64,000 nt of DNA, from NCBI GenBank assembly GCA_030527795.1, contig JAUNAB010000009.1, positions 39,479 through 103,478 on the forward strand, given 5' to 3'. Below the pieces are notes generated by a model. The model made no database searches. It was not told where the DNA came from and worked only from the letters and a program-made list of their open reading frames with translations. The stretch is from Pasteurellaceae bacterium. GTDB lineage: Bacteria; Pseudomonadota; Gammaproteobacteria; Enterobacterales; Pasteurellaceae. This document shows, one piece after another, positions 8,271 to 17,862 of the stretch (positions within the stretch are counted from its first letter, which is position 1; the number at the start of each line of letters is the position of its first letter). Made by a program: the position numbers and the translations under genes.

Positions 8271-9029
8271 ATGATGAATCATCTTGAACTTGAACACATT
8301 ATTAATCAAAAACTCAATAGTCAGGCAATTAGCGATTACGCCCCCAATGGCTTGCAAGTGGAAGGAAAACAAGAGGTACAAAAAATCATTACAGGCGTTA
8401 CTGCAAGTTTGCCACTAATTGAATATGCGATTGCTCAGCAAGCGGATGCGATCCTTGTGCATCACGGGTATTTTTGGAAAAATGAAAATCCTTGCATCCG
8501 TGGTATGAAAGCAAAGCGAATTAAAGCATTGGTAGAAAATGGTATTAATTTGTATGCTTATCATCTTCCTTTAGATATCCATTCAGAATTAGGCAATAAT
8601 GCACAACTTGCGAAACGGTTAGGTATTGAAAATTTGCAACCTTTAGAGAAAGGGGCTTACAGTATTCCAATGAAAGGCACATTGAATCAAGCGATAACGG
8701 GTGAGGTATTAGCTCAGCGTATTGAACAGGTTTTGGGGCGTAAGCCGTTGTGTTGTAGTGATAATGCCCCAAGTCTTATTCATACGGTTGGTATTTGTAC
8801 GGGCGGCGGACAAGGTTATATTGATCTTGCAGCAGAACAAGGTTGTGATGCTTATATTACAGGGGAAGTGTCTGAACAAACCATCCATTCTGCACGTGAA
8901 CAAGGAATACATTTTTTTGCCTCCGGTCATCACGCAACCGAGCGTTATGGCATCGAAGCTTTAGGTAAATGGATTGCACAGCATTATGATCTCAATGTTG
9001 TTTTTAAGGATATTGATAATCCAGCTTAA
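8271..9029 (+). CDS. Nif3/YbgI-like dinuclear-metal hexameric protein
   Basis: A 252-residue cytoplasmic protein of the Nif3 family, labelled in databases as GTP cyclohydrolase 1 type 2-like; its physiological reaction is unsettled. Two conserved metal-ligand blocks are visible: ILVHHGYFW in the first third and FASGHHATERYG near the C-terminus, with HLPLDIHSELGNNAQLAKRLG between. The length matches E. coli YbgI (247). The start has two adjacent ATGs at 8271 and 8274 without a strong ribosome site. Expression may depend on read-through of the hairpin at 8164-8202. No operon partner follows. Confidence 0.9.
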   Translation: MMNHLELEHIINQKLNSQAISDYAPNGLQVEGKQEVQKIITGVTASLPLIEYAIAQQADAILVHHGYFWKNENPCIRGMKAKRIKALVENGINLYAYHLPLDIHSELGNNAQLAKRLGIENLQPLEKGAYSIPMKGTLNQAITGEVLAQRIEQVLGRKPLCCSDNAPSLIHTVGICTGGGQGYIDLAAEQGCDAYITGEVSEQTIHSAREQGIHFFASGHHATERYGIEALGKWIAQHYDLNVVFKDIDNPA

Positions 9030-9273
9030 CGTTAAAATAGTATTCTAATTATTTATTAATTATTTCTAATGTAAAGATTATTGTAAATTTAATATTTTCT
9101 AACATTTTTAGATTTACTTTTGTTCAAATAATCTTTACTATTGACTACTGTTAAAAACAGTTTCATTGTTGGGACTATTCTTATAGTCTTAACAAGAAAA
9201 AATGGCAATAATAACGTTAGCTATGGTTTTTCAAATTAGTTTGATACTATAAACAAATAACAAGGTAAAACGA

Positions 9274-10125
9274 ATGAAATTATCACATTTCTTACTCACA
9301 GCTGTAGCAGCTACAACTTTAGCCGCTTGCGGTAACTTAAGCAAAATTACTGATCAAGGTACGCCTGAAGGAGATACTCCAGAACAAGCGGTACAAAATT
9401 TAGTATGGCCTAAAATTGATGAATCTCGTTTCAATCACGATGGTAGTCAATTCGGTTCTTGGCCGAATTGGGATAACGTTCGTATGGTTGAACGTGGTAT
9501 GAATAAAGACCAACTTTATAATTTGTTAGGTCGTCCACACTTTGCTGAAGGCTTATATGGTGTGCGTGAATGGGACTATGCATTCAACTATCGTGAAAAC
9601 GGCGTACACAAAATTTGTCAATACAAAATCTTATTTGACAAAAATATGAATGCACAAAGCTTCTTCTGGTATCCAAATGGTTGTAACGGTAATTCATCAT
9701 TTACATTAAGTGGTGACTTCTTATTTGACTTTGACAAAGATACATTGACAGCAAAAGGTAAAGAAGTTGTTGATAATGTTGCGGCACAATTAAAATCTTC
9801 AGGTGCGAAAGATGTGACAATTAAAGGTTATACCGACCGTTTAGGTTCTGTTGCTTATAACTTAGATTTATCACAACGTCGTGCAAATCGTGTTAAAGCA
9901 CGTTTAATTGAAGACGGAGTAAATGCACAATTTACTGCAACTGGTCTTGGTAAAGCAAATCAAGTTAAACCTTGTGATGAATTCCCAATGGGACAAGCAT
10001 TAAAAGACTGTTTACGTCCAAACCGTCGTGTTGAGATTTCTGCATCAGGTACTGTATTAAAAGGAAGTATCAGCGGAACACAACAAGGTGGTACTCAAGG
10101 TCCAGCACCATTATATCAAAAATAA
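9274..10125 (+). CDS. Outer-membrane lipoprotein with BamE-like and OmpA domains
   Basis: A 283-residue lipoprotein: signal peptide with lipobox LAAC (Cys19), a SmpA/BamE-like region at about 50-140 (RMVERGMNKDQLYNLLGRPHF), and an OmpA-type peptidoglycan-binding domain from about 145 (FDFDKDTLTAKGKEVVDNVA, then YTDRLGS and LSQRRANRVKARL). The tail is Gly/Gln-rich. It probably tethers the outer membrane to peptidoglycan. The fusion of the two domains is typical for a Pasteurellaceae surface protein rather than for Pal or BamE themselves. It has a ribosome site (AAGG at 9261-9264), a 240-base AT-rich promoter region and its own terminator, so it is a single-gene unit, probably abundant. Confidence 0.88.
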   Translation: MKLSHFLLTAVAATTLAACGNLSKITDQGTPEGDTPEQAVQNLVWPKIDESRFNHDGSQFGSWPNWDNVRMVERGMNKDQLYNLLGRPHFAEGLYGVREWDYAFNYRENGVHKICQYKILFDKNMNAQSFFWYPNGCNGNSSFTLSGDFLFDFDKDTLTAKGKEVVDNVAAQLKSSGAKDVTIKGYTDRLGSVAYNLDLSQRRANRVKARLIEDGVNAQFTATGLGKANQVKPCDEFPMGQALKDCLRPNRRVEISASGTVLKGSISGTQQGGTQGPAPLYQK

Positions 10126-10137
10126 TTTTTGAATAAG

Positions 10138-10172
10138 AGAAAGGGTTAAACTAATGTTTAGCCCTTTTTTAT
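10138..10172 (+). terminator. Terminator of the OmpA-like lipoprotein gene
   Basis: Hairpin AAAGGGTTAAAC / GTTTAGCCCTTT with one G-T pair and a TTTTTT tail, 13 bases after the stop. Confidence 0.85.
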
Positions 10173-10181
10173 TGGCTAAAA

Positions 10182-10208
10182 CCACGGACAAAAATCACCG
10201 TGTTTTTT
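10182..10208 (+). terminator. Second, weaker hairpin with T tract
   Basis: CACGG (10183-10187) pairs with CCGTG (10198-10202) and is followed by TTTTTTT. It looks like a degraded inverted pair of the uptake word and backs up the preceding terminator. Confidence 0.4.
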
Positions 10209-10278
10209 TATCGCAGAAAGTATGACTTTTTGCTAGAATCTTCACGAAATTTTGGTCTTTTATTACTGGGAATTCACT

Positions 10279-11586
10279 ATGCAACAATCTTTCTTTCAAC
10301 GATTTTTTCAATTAAAGCAGAATAATACAACTGCAAAAACCGAGGTGATTGCGGGAATTACAACATTTTTCACAATGGTTTACATTGTATTTGTCAACCC
10401 TTCTATTTTGGGCGATGCGGGTATGGATAAACAAGTTGTTTTTGTCACTACTTGCTTGATAGCAGCCTTTGGTACAATGGCAATGGGGCTATTTAGCAAT
10501 TTGCCCATCGCACTTGCACCTGCAATGGGGCTTAATGCGTTCTTTGCCTATGTGGTTGTGAGTAAACTTGGTTACGGTTGGCAAGTCGGAATGGGGGCGA
10601 TCTTTTGGGGTTCTATCGGCTTGTTTTTATTAACTATTTTTCAGATCCGTTATTGGTTAATGTCATCAATTCCATTAGGGTTACGTGTAGGCATTGGTGC
10701 GGGGATCGGATTCTTTATTTCTTTGATTGGCTTTAAAAATATGGGTTTAGTGGTCGCCAATCCTGCAACTTTAGTTGCGTTAGGAGAATTGCATGATCCG
10801 AAAGTGCTAATGGGGATTTTAGGCTTTTTCATCATTGTGGTCTTAGCGGCTCGGAATATTTTCTCTGGCGTGTTAGTTTCCATTGTGGTGATTACGGCAT
10901 TAGCCTTATATTTTGATCCAAATGTTGTATTTAATGGCGTTGTCTCAATGCCGCCAGCATTAAGTAATGTGGTTGGGCAAGTGGATATTGCTGGTGCATT
11001 GGATACCGCATTGCTTGGGATTATTTTTTCATTTTTATTAATTAATTTGTTCGACTCATCAGGTACAATGCTTGGGGTCACTGAAAAAGCGGGATTGACT
11101 GATGAAAAAGGGCGTTTCCCGAAAATGAAACAAGCTTTGTATGTAGATAGTGTCAGTGCTGTGGCTGGCTCCTGGTTAGGCACATCAGCGATCAGTACTT
11201 ATGTTGAAAGTGGTGCGGGCGTTTCTGTTGGCGGTCGCACAGGATTAACGACAGTGGTAGTCGGCTTGTTATTTTTATTAACCATTTTCTTCTCGCCACT
11301 TGCAGGGCTTGTTCCTGCTTATGCTACTGCGGGAGCATTGGTTTACGTTGGTATTTTAATGGCATCGAGTTTAATTAAAGTGCAATGGGATGATTTAACT
11401 GAGGCTGCTCCTGCATTTATTACCGCAGCAATGATGCCTTTCACTTATTCCATTACTGAAGGTATTTCCTTCGGCTTTATTAGCTATTGTGTAATGAAAG
11501 TGTGTACTGGACGTTGGAAAGAAGTCAATGCACCAGTCTGGGTTGTATCAATTTTATTTTTAATCAAATTTATTTGGGTGGGCTAA
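10279..11586 (+). CDS. NCS2-family purine permease (adenine or guanine/hypoxanthine type)
   Basis: A 435-residue inner-membrane transporter of the AzgA-like branch of NCS2. The N-terminal block (TEVIAGITTFFTMVYIVFVNP) and the ALAPAMGLNAFFAY motif are diagnostic, as is LFDSSGTMLGV in the middle. E. coli relatives PurP and GhxP/GhxQ import adenine or guanine/hypoxanthine with protons; which purine is used here cannot be told. ATG 10279 is used rather than an upstream in-frame codon, because CTGGGA precedes it. The DsrE-family gene follows after four bases and must be translated from the same message. Confidence 0.9.
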   Translation: MQQSFFQRFFQLKQNNTTAKTEVIAGITTFFTMVYIVFVNPSILGDAGMDKQVVFVTTCLIAAFGTMAMGLFSNLPIALAPAMGLNAFFAYVVVSKLGYGWQVGMGAIFWGSIGLFLLTIFQIRYWLMSSIPLGLRVGIGAGIGFFISLIGFKNMGLVVANPATLVALGELHDPKVLMGILGFFIIVVLAARNIFSGVLVSIVVITALALYFDPNVVFNGVVSMPPALSNVVGQVDIAGALDTALLGIIFSFLLINLFDSSGTMLGVTEKAGLTDEKGRFPKMKQALYVDSVSAVAGSWLGTSAISTYVESGAGVSVGGRTGLTTVVVGLLFLLTIFFSPLAGLVPAYATAGALVYVGILMASSLIKVQWDDLTEAAPAFITAAMMPFTYSITEGISFGFISYCVMKVCTGRWKEVNAPVWVVSILFLIKFIWVG

Positions 11587-11590
11587 TCCT

Positions 11591-11947
11591 ATGCAAAAAA
11601 TTCTTTTTATTTTAAACGAATCGCCTTATGGAACGGAAAAAACATTTAACGGTTTGCGTTATGCGATTAACTTGCAAGAAGAATATGGCAAGCAAATTGA
11701 ATTAAAGCTCTTTTTCTTTTCTGATGCCGTTTTAGCTGGATTGGCTGGGCAAGCACCGAATGACGGACCTAATGTGCAACAAGCGTTAGAAATTCTTACT
11801 GCACAAGGGGCGGAAGTGAAACTTTGTACCAGTTGCACCAAGGCTCGTGGCATTACTCATCTGCCATTGGTGCAAGGGGTAAGTGTTGGCACGCTAGACG
11901 ATGTATCGGCTTGGACAATTTGGGCGGATAAAATTATTAATTTCTAA
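11591..11947 (+). CDS. DsrE/YchN-family protein
   Basis: A 118-residue cytoplasmic protein of the DsrE/F-like fold. The N-terminus (MQKILFILNESPYGTEKTFNGLR) gives the first beta strand and helix, and a conserved CTSCTKARGI loop carries two cysteines near residue 80. Related proteins handle protein-bound persulfide sulfur or form hexamers of unknown role. It begins four bases after the purine permease, so the two are co-transcribed; this pairing suggests a link to purine or thiolated-base uptake, which is only inference. The unit ends in an uptake-word terminator. Confidence 0.82.
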   Translation: MQKILFILNESPYGTEKTFNGLRYAINLQEEYGKQIELKLFFFSDAVLAGLAGQAPNDGPNVQQALEILTAQGAEVKLCTSCTKARGITHLPLVQGVSVGTLDDVSAWTIWADKIINF

Positions 11948-11963
11948 TTCCAATCATTCACTC

Positions 11964-12008
11964 AAAACCGCGGTCAAAAAACGCTTGAATTTTTGACCGC
12001 GGTTTTTC
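11964..12008 (+). terminator. Inverted uptake-word terminator after the permease/DsrE unit
   Basis: AAAACCGCGGTCAAAAA at 11964-11980 and its inverse at 11990-12006, followed by T residues. Confidence 0.85.
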
Positions 12009-12074
12009 TTTTGTGCTTTTTCTGATTTTTTTCAATGTTATAATGTGCTATCTCGCATTTATTTGGATCTTACT

Positions 12075-15000
12075 ATGCCACATTCTTTTTCTAATCTTAA
12101 TGCCGCGACAATGCCTTTAACAGGTTCAACGCTTATTGAGGCGTCTGCGGGAACGGGCAAGACGTTCACAATGTCATCACTTTATTTACGTTTATTATTA
12201 CAAGCGGGCGAACAGGCTTTTCCACGACCATTGTCCGTTGAAAACATTTTATTAGTGACCTTTACCAAAGCTGCAACACAGGAATTAAAAGAGCGAATTA
12301 TTAATAATATCCATTGGGCGCGTAAGCAACTTATTGATTATCAACAGAATTCAGATATTAAGGTATTCTTCAAGGAAAACAATGGCAATAACGCGATTTT
12401 AGCAGAGTTAGTATCTAATATTGATTTAGATACCGCCATTCAACGTTTAACTTGGGCAGAACAGAATATGGATTTAGCCGCAATTTATACTATTCATAGC
12501 TTCTGTCTACGAGCATTGCAAAAATATGCGTTCAATTCTGGGCTACCTTTTGAATTGACACTAGAAAGCGATCCGACGGAATTATATCAACGATTTGCAC
12601 GCGAATATTGGCGTGAAACCTTTTATCCACAATCCTTTGACGTAGTACAGTTTGTACATCAGCATTTGACTGATCCTGATAAGGTTGTTAATAAAATATC
12701 GAGTTACTTGAAGGGAGATCCATTAAAAATCAAGCAACCTTCGGCGTTGTTTACTTGTTCAAGTGATACTTTTTTGCAACAGCATCTTATTCCCCATCTT
12801 CAGCAAAAACGCCAGAAAATTCAACAATTAAAACAGCAATGGCGAGATAATGAAGATGAGATTCGTCAGTTATTTCACAATGAATTGACTAAGAAATATA
12901 AGAAAGGCGAAGCAAAGAGTCTAAATAGGAATTCATTTAAATCCAACCATGTACAAAATTGGTTGAATTTGTGTTCTGAATGGGCAAAAGATGAAAATGA
13001 TCTCAATTTGCTAAAGATATTGGTTGCGCGTTTTTCGCAGCAACGTTTGCAAGATGAGCATTGTGAAGATAATGGTATTGCCTTGGAGCATCCCTTATTT
13101 AAACAAATTGATCTTGTTCATGCATTTTTGCTAAACAATGAAGACAGTATTTATATCAAGGCACTGCATTTTCATTATATTCAAGGTATTCGTGCCAAAT
13201 TAGATGCTTATAAAGCCAATCATACTCAACGTTATTTTGATGATTTTCTTATCGCATTATATCAAGTGTTGCAGGGAGAAAAAGGCGAAGCGTTAGCAGA
13301 GTTAATTCGTACACAATATCCTTTTGCAATGATTGATGAGTTTCAGGATACAGATAATCTTCAATATCAAATTTTTGCAAAAATTTATGCCCCAAATAAT
13401 GCAAAAAATAGCGAGAAAATAGACCGCGGTTTTGTGATGATTGGCGATCCAAAACAGGCGATTTATAAATTTCGTGGTGCAGATATTTTTACCTATCTCA
13501 ACGCTTCACGAAATGTGGATCACCGTTTTACGTTGCCAACTAATTACCGCTCGCAACCTGATTTAATTCAAGCAGTCAATGGGCTATTTCATTTTGAAAA
13601 TGCCCCTTTTTTATATCAGGATATTCAATTTCGCCCAGTGCTAGCACCACAAGATAAAAAATCTTCTGAATTTTGGGTAAATAATCAAAAGCAAGCAGCC
13701 TTATTGGTTTATCAAGGAGATTTAGTAGATAAGCGACAATATGCACAAGTCTGTGCAAACAGTATTCAGCAATGGCTTGCTTATGCACAGCAATCTAAAG
13801 CGGGATTTATGAAAACTGAGCAAGAAATTGAGCCACTTAAACCCCAAAATATTGCTGTGCTAGTTCGTAGTTTTCGCGAAGCCAATCTGATCAAAGATGT
13901 GTTGCATGAGCGGGGAATCTCATCGGTATATTTATCTGATAGTAGCAATGTGTTTGATTGTGCCGATGCACAAGATCTATTACGTATTTTACGGGCGTGT
14001 TTAAATCCCTTTAATGAACGTCATATTTTAAATGCCTTGGCAAGTTCGCTCTTTGCATTGACTGCGGATCAAATTTTGCAAATTAAACAAGATGAGAAAT
14101 TGTTAGATAGTTGGGTTAACCGTTTTGAATATTTGCAATCTGTTTGGCAGCAGCGTGGTGTGTTAGCTATGTTGTATGAATTGTTGTTGGGCTTAAATGT
14201 TCAATCGGAAAATGCTATTCAAAAACGTATTTTACCAGTACAAATTTTATCCATGCCGAATGGCGAACGGCGGTTTACTGATATTTTGCACCTTGCGGAA
14301 TTATTGCAACAGGCAGAGCGTTTAAATGAAAGCGACGCTGCATTGGTGGCGTGGTTTGAACGCCAATTACAAGGTAGTAATGATGAACAAAGTCGTGTAG
14401 ATGAACAGCAAATCCGCTTGGAAAGTGAACAAGACTTGGTGAAAATTGTCACCATTCATAAATCTAAAGGGTTGGAATATGATGTGGTGTGGTTACCCTT
14501 TATTGCTGAAACAGCGAAATTACGTGAACAGAGCATTGCAACTTATTATGATGAGGAAGAGCAGGGCATTTATTGGGATATTGATAATCAGCATACTGAG
14601 CAAAGTGCACGCGAGAGTCTGGCGGAAGAAATGCGCTTATTGTATGTGGCATTAACGAGAGCCAAATATCAAGTGGCGATGTTACTCCCAACAGAGTTTA
14701 AAGGGGAATGGAATGCTCTTTATTATGCGTTAACACAGGGTGAAATTGGGCAAAAAAAACAAAAGTTATCGTTGGATACACAAGACCTATTAGTAGCGTT
14801 GGCAGGGCGTATTGGCAATGAAAATATTCAGATTGAGATGGTTGAGGAAATTCCTTGTCACAAATTGCTTGAACAACATTGTGCTATTGAAACCAAAGTA
14901 TTGGACTTTACGGGCAAAATTGAACGAGATTGGCAGTTAACTAGTTTTACCAGTTTAGTCAATAAACATCATTTTTTGACGGAGTTGTTGTCAGGTGCAG

Positions 15001-15824
15001 AAAATAGCCATACCGCGGATCAAAATCAAGGTATTTTTTCCGTAGGGCAAGATGTCGCCTTTGATTATGATAATGCGTCAAATGTGAGCCAACCGCCGAT
15101 TGAACAAGAGATAGCACCTTCATTTTCCGCAAATTTTCCGCGAGGTATTGAAACGGGGATTGTTTTGCATAGTTGGTTTGAAAAGAATCTGTTTATTCAG
15201 CCGATAGAGCAACGGAGTGTAGAAAAACTATGTCAGCAACTAGGGTTAGATGAAACCGCAATAGAACCCACAGGGCAATGGTTAAATCGCATTTTGCATA
15301 CACCACTATTAGCCAATTCTGATTGCTGTTTAGCTCAGTTAAGTAAACAAGATTGTTTGCTTGAAATGCCGTTTTATTTGAATATTAAAGCTAATTTCAG
15401 TGAACGCCAGTTTAATCAGTTATTACAACAATATCATCCATTAGCACGTGAGAAATTTCATATTGGTGAAATTAAAGGAATGGTCCGTGGTTTCATTGAT
15501 TTAATTTTCCGTGTTGATGGGAAATACTATCTATTGGATTATAAAAGCAATTTTTTAGGTACAAGTGAACAGGATTATCAATCCGAATCGTTGAAAAACG
15601 CTATGCAACATTCGCATTATGATTTGCAATATTTGCTTTACACGCTTGCATTACACCGTTATTTGACCGTACGAGATCCTCATTATGATTATCAATGTGA
15701 TTTTGGCGGCGTGATTTATGCTTTTTTACGCGGTATGAACGGAGAAAATGATCAGCAAGGGATCTTTTTTGATAAACCAGATTGGCGTTTAATTGAGGGA
15801 TTGGGAGAACTTTTCTATGCTTAA
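12075..15824 (+). CDS. recB: Exodeoxyribonuclease V beta subunit RecB
   Basis: A 1249-residue helicase-nuclease subunit of RecBCD, which unwinds and degrades double-strand ends until it meets Chi. Walker A EASAGTGKT is at 22-30, followed by LLVTFTKAATQELKERI; the helicase motif IDEFQDTD and the GDPKQAIYKFRGAD block follow, then TIHKSKGLEYDVV and LLYVALTRAK. The C-terminal nuclease site is present (GMVRGFIDLIF, then LLDYKSN near residue 1154). Start ATG 12075 is chosen because the upstream extension lies in promoter-like sequence. The recD start codon overlaps the recB stop by eight bases. recC is not in the window, as in Haemophilus where it is unlinked. Confidence 0.96.
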   Translation: MPHSFSNLNAATMPLTGSTLIEASAGTGKTFTMSSLYLRLLLQAGEQAFPRPLSVENILLVTFTKAATQELKERIINNIHWARKQLIDYQQNSDIKVFFKENNGNNAILAELVSNIDLDTAIQRLTWAEQNMDLAAIYTIHSFCLRALQKYAFNSGLPFELTLESDPTELYQRFAREYWRETFYPQSFDVVQFVHQHLTDPDKVVNKISSYLKGDPLKIKQPSALFTCSSDTFLQQHLIPHLQQKRQKIQQLKQQWRDNEDEIRQLFHNELTKKYKKGEAKSLNRNSFKSNHVQNWLNLCSEWAKDENDLNLLKILVARFSQQRLQDEHCEDNGIALEHPLFKQIDLVHAFLLNNEDSIYIKALHFHYIQGIRAKLDAYKANHTQRYFDDFLIALYQVLQGEKGEALAELIRTQYPFAMIDEFQDTDNLQYQIFAKIYAPNNAKNSEKIDRGFVMIGDPKQAIYKFRGADIFTYLNASRNVDHRFTLPTNYRSQPDLIQAVNGLFHFENAPFLYQDIQFRPVLAPQDKKSSEFWVNNQKQAALLVYQGDLVDKRQYAQVCANSIQQWLAYAQQSKAGFMKTEQEIEPLKPQNIAVLVRSFREANLIKDVLHERGISSVYLSDSSNVFDCADAQDLLRILRACLNPFNERHILNALASSLFALTADQILQIKQDEKLLDSWVNRFEYLQSVWQQRGVLAMLYELLLGLNVQSENAIQKRILPVQILSMPNGERRFTDILHLAELLQQAERLNESDAALVAWFERQLQGSNDEQSRVDEQQIRLESEQDLVKIVTIHKSKGLEYDVVWLPFIAETAKLREQSIATYYDEEEQGIYWDIDNQHTEQSARESLAEEMRLLYVALTRAKYQVAMLLPTEFKGEWNALYYALTQGEIGQKKQKLSLDTQDLLVALAGRIGNENIQIEMVEEIPCHKLLEQHCAIETKVLDFTGKIERDWQLTSFTSLVNKHHFLTELLSGAENSHTADQNQGIFSVGQDVAFDYDNASNVSQPPIEQEIAPSFSANFPRGIETGIVLHSWFEKNLFIQPIEQRSVEKLCQQLGLDETAIEPTGQWLNRILHTPLLANSDCCLAQLSKQDCLLEMPFYLNIKANFSERQFNQLLQQYHPLAREKFHIGEIKGMVRGFIDLIFRVDGKYYLLDYKSNFLGTSEQDYQSESLKNAMQHSHYDLQYLLYTLALHRYLTVRDPHYDYQCDFGGVIYAFLRGMNGENDQQGIFFDKPDWRLIEGLGELFYA

Positions 15825-17778
15825 TGTATTATTGCAGCTAAAACAACAGAATGTAATCAGTAATGCCGATTATTATTTTGCAAAACTTATCGCAGATAAA
15901 CAAACGCCGTTTAATTATGCTAAACCCGTGCAAGATTTAGCCGTTTTATTGGCTGCATTGTGCAATCACGCATTGCAACAGGGCAATAGCTGTTTATTTC
16001 TTTCTCAGATTGATTATTTTGGCTTAACTTACCGCACAGAATTTCACACTTATCTTGCTGAAATTAAACAGAAATTGCCTTCAGACGATCCTAACGAGTG
16101 GATAGCATTATTACAAAGCCATATTGCGTTTACTTTCAGCCCAACGGAGAAAATTGCCCCCTTAGTTTGGCAAGGACAAGCCCTGTATTTTTACCGCAGT
16201 TGGCAAGATGAAAAAGAGGTCGCCGTGTATTTTCTATCTCATCTTGATAGAGCAAAAACCGCGGTCAAAAATTCGTTTGAATTTTGTGGTGCCGAATTAA
16301 AAAAGCAAATTCAGTCTATTTTGGCACAATTGTTTCATCAAGATCCACAAAGTCAATGGCAAGAAATTGCGGTTGCAACCGCATTAGTTAAGCAATTTTG
16401 CTTGATTTCAGGCGGGCCAGGAACAGGGAAAACTTTTACGGTAGCACGAATTTTGGTGGCATTACAACAACTTGCATTACAGCAACATCAGCAACCACTG
16501 CGAATTGCACTTGCCGCCCCAACGGGGAAAGCAGCCGCACGCTTAACCGAAAGTATTGAGCGAGAGTTAACTCATTTAAACTTAGAGCAACCGTTAAAGG
16601 CAATAATTCCAACCCAAGCACAAACGCTTCATCGTTTACTTGGGCGTAAAATGTTTGACGATCGTTGCCGTTTTAATGCAAAAAATCCGTTGCCGATTGA
16701 TTTATTAATCGTTGATGAAGCTTCAATGATTGATTTGGCGTTGATGACAAAATTGTTGCAAGCCCTGCATCCAGAAACTCGCGTAATTTTACTTGGCGAT
16801 AAGGATCAGTTAGCTTCTGTTGAGTCAGGTTCGATCTTGAATGAATTAGGGCAATTTATTACGCAAGATTATCGCCCTGAATTTACCCAATATTTGAAGG
16901 ATGTAACGGGGTATGAATTACCGTCAAATTCTGATGCCGATTTGATCCGCGATAATTTAGTCCACTTACAGCAAAGTCGGCGTTTTGGGCAGAATTCGGG
17001 TATCGGGCAGCTTGCTCGATCGGTAAATGAAATGGCGGTGCAAAAAAGTTGGCAATTATTCACTCAAAAGCAATATGCTGATATCCAACTTATTGAATTT
17101 ATTGATAATCAAGAAAATGAACTTGCTTTTCAAAAGCATTGTCTGCAACAAGTGTTATTGCAAGCGGTTGCAGGCTATACAGACTATTTAAATCAGATCA
17201 AATGCGTATTAAATGATAAAAAATTGTTAGATGACGATGTGGTCGGTGAAATTTTCCAACGGTTTAATCAAGTACAGGTTTTAGCCTGTATTCGTTCGGG
17301 TTATTTGGGGGTTGAGCATTTAAATCAAGCGATAGCAGATTGTTTACGCGAAAAAGGCTTAGTGGATTTCAAACAAAGCCGTGATTGGTATATCGGTAAG
17401 CCCATTATGATTACACAAAATGATAGTAATGTTGGGTTATTTAATGGCGATATTGGTTTATATTTGGGCGATAATCGTGTGTGGTTTGTCACGGGAAAAG
17501 GGTATAAAGCCGTGCCAATTAGCCGTATTCCGAATTATGAAGTTGCTTTTGCGATGACGGTGCATAAATCGCAAGGTTCTGAATTTGAACATTGTCTTTT
17601 TGTGCTGCCAACGCAATTTAGCCCTGTATTATCAAAAGAATTAATCTATACCGCCTTAACTCGGGCAAAGCTCAAATTAACCGTATTTACTACACAAAGC
17701 ATTTGGAAAAAAGCGGTTAAAACCCCAATTCAACGTCAAAGTGGATTAAAAAACTTATTAACTGATAAAAAAATGTAA
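15817..17778 (+). CDS. recD: Exodeoxyribonuclease V alpha subunit RecD
   Basis: A 653-residue 5'-3' superfamily 1 helicase, the fast motor of RecBCD. Walker A GGPGTGKT is at about 199-206, then APTGKAAARLTES, the DEAD-type IVDEASMIDLALM, LLGDKDQLASVESG, and the C-terminal FAMTVHKSQGSEF and YTALTRAK motifs. ATG 15817 overlaps the end of recB and has GGGAG (15803-15807) upstream, so translation is coupled. An uptake word lies inside the coding region near 16257, read in frame as TAVK. Confidence 0.95.
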   Translation: MLNVLLQLKQQNVISNADYYFAKLIADKQTPFNYAKPVQDLAVLLAALCNHALQQGNSCLFLSQIDYFGLTYRTEFHTYLAEIKQKLPSDDPNEWIALLQSHIAFTFSPTEKIAPLVWQGQALYFYRSWQDEKEVAVYFLSHLDRAKTAVKNSFEFCGAELKKQIQSILAQLFHQDPQSQWQEIAVATALVKQFCLISGGPGTGKTFTVARILVALQQLALQQHQQPLRIALAAPTGKAAARLTESIERELTHLNLEQPLKAIIPTQAQTLHRLLGRKMFDDRCRFNAKNPLPIDLLIVDEASMIDLALMTKLLQALHPETRVILLGDKDQLASVESGSILNELGQFITQDYRPEFTQYLKDVTGYELPSNSDADLIRDNLVHLQQSRRFGQNSGIGQLARSVNEMAVQKSWQLFTQKQYADIQLIEFIDNQENELAFQKHCLQQVLLQAVAGYTDYLNQIKCVLNDKKLLDDDVVGEIFQRFNQVQVLACIRSGYLGVEHLNQAIADCLREKGLVDFKQSRDWYIGKPIMITQNDSNVGLFNGDIGLYLGDNRVWFVTGKGYKAVPISRIPNYEVAFAMTVHKSQGSEFEHCLFVLPTQFSPVLSKELIYTALTRAKLKLTVFTTQSIWKKAVKTPIQRQSGLKNLLTDKKM

Positions 17779-17862
17779 AAGATATTGCAAAATATTGAGC
17801 TAGCTCAAAAAGCGAAAATAAATTTGCTCTACAATAGCCCGTTGATTATTGAGGAGAGCATA

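Noticed and set aside
10650..11183. A 177-codon minus-strand frame in the purine permease gene
   Set aside because: Antisense shadow of a strongly conserved membrane protein; composition is that of complementary hydrophobic codons.
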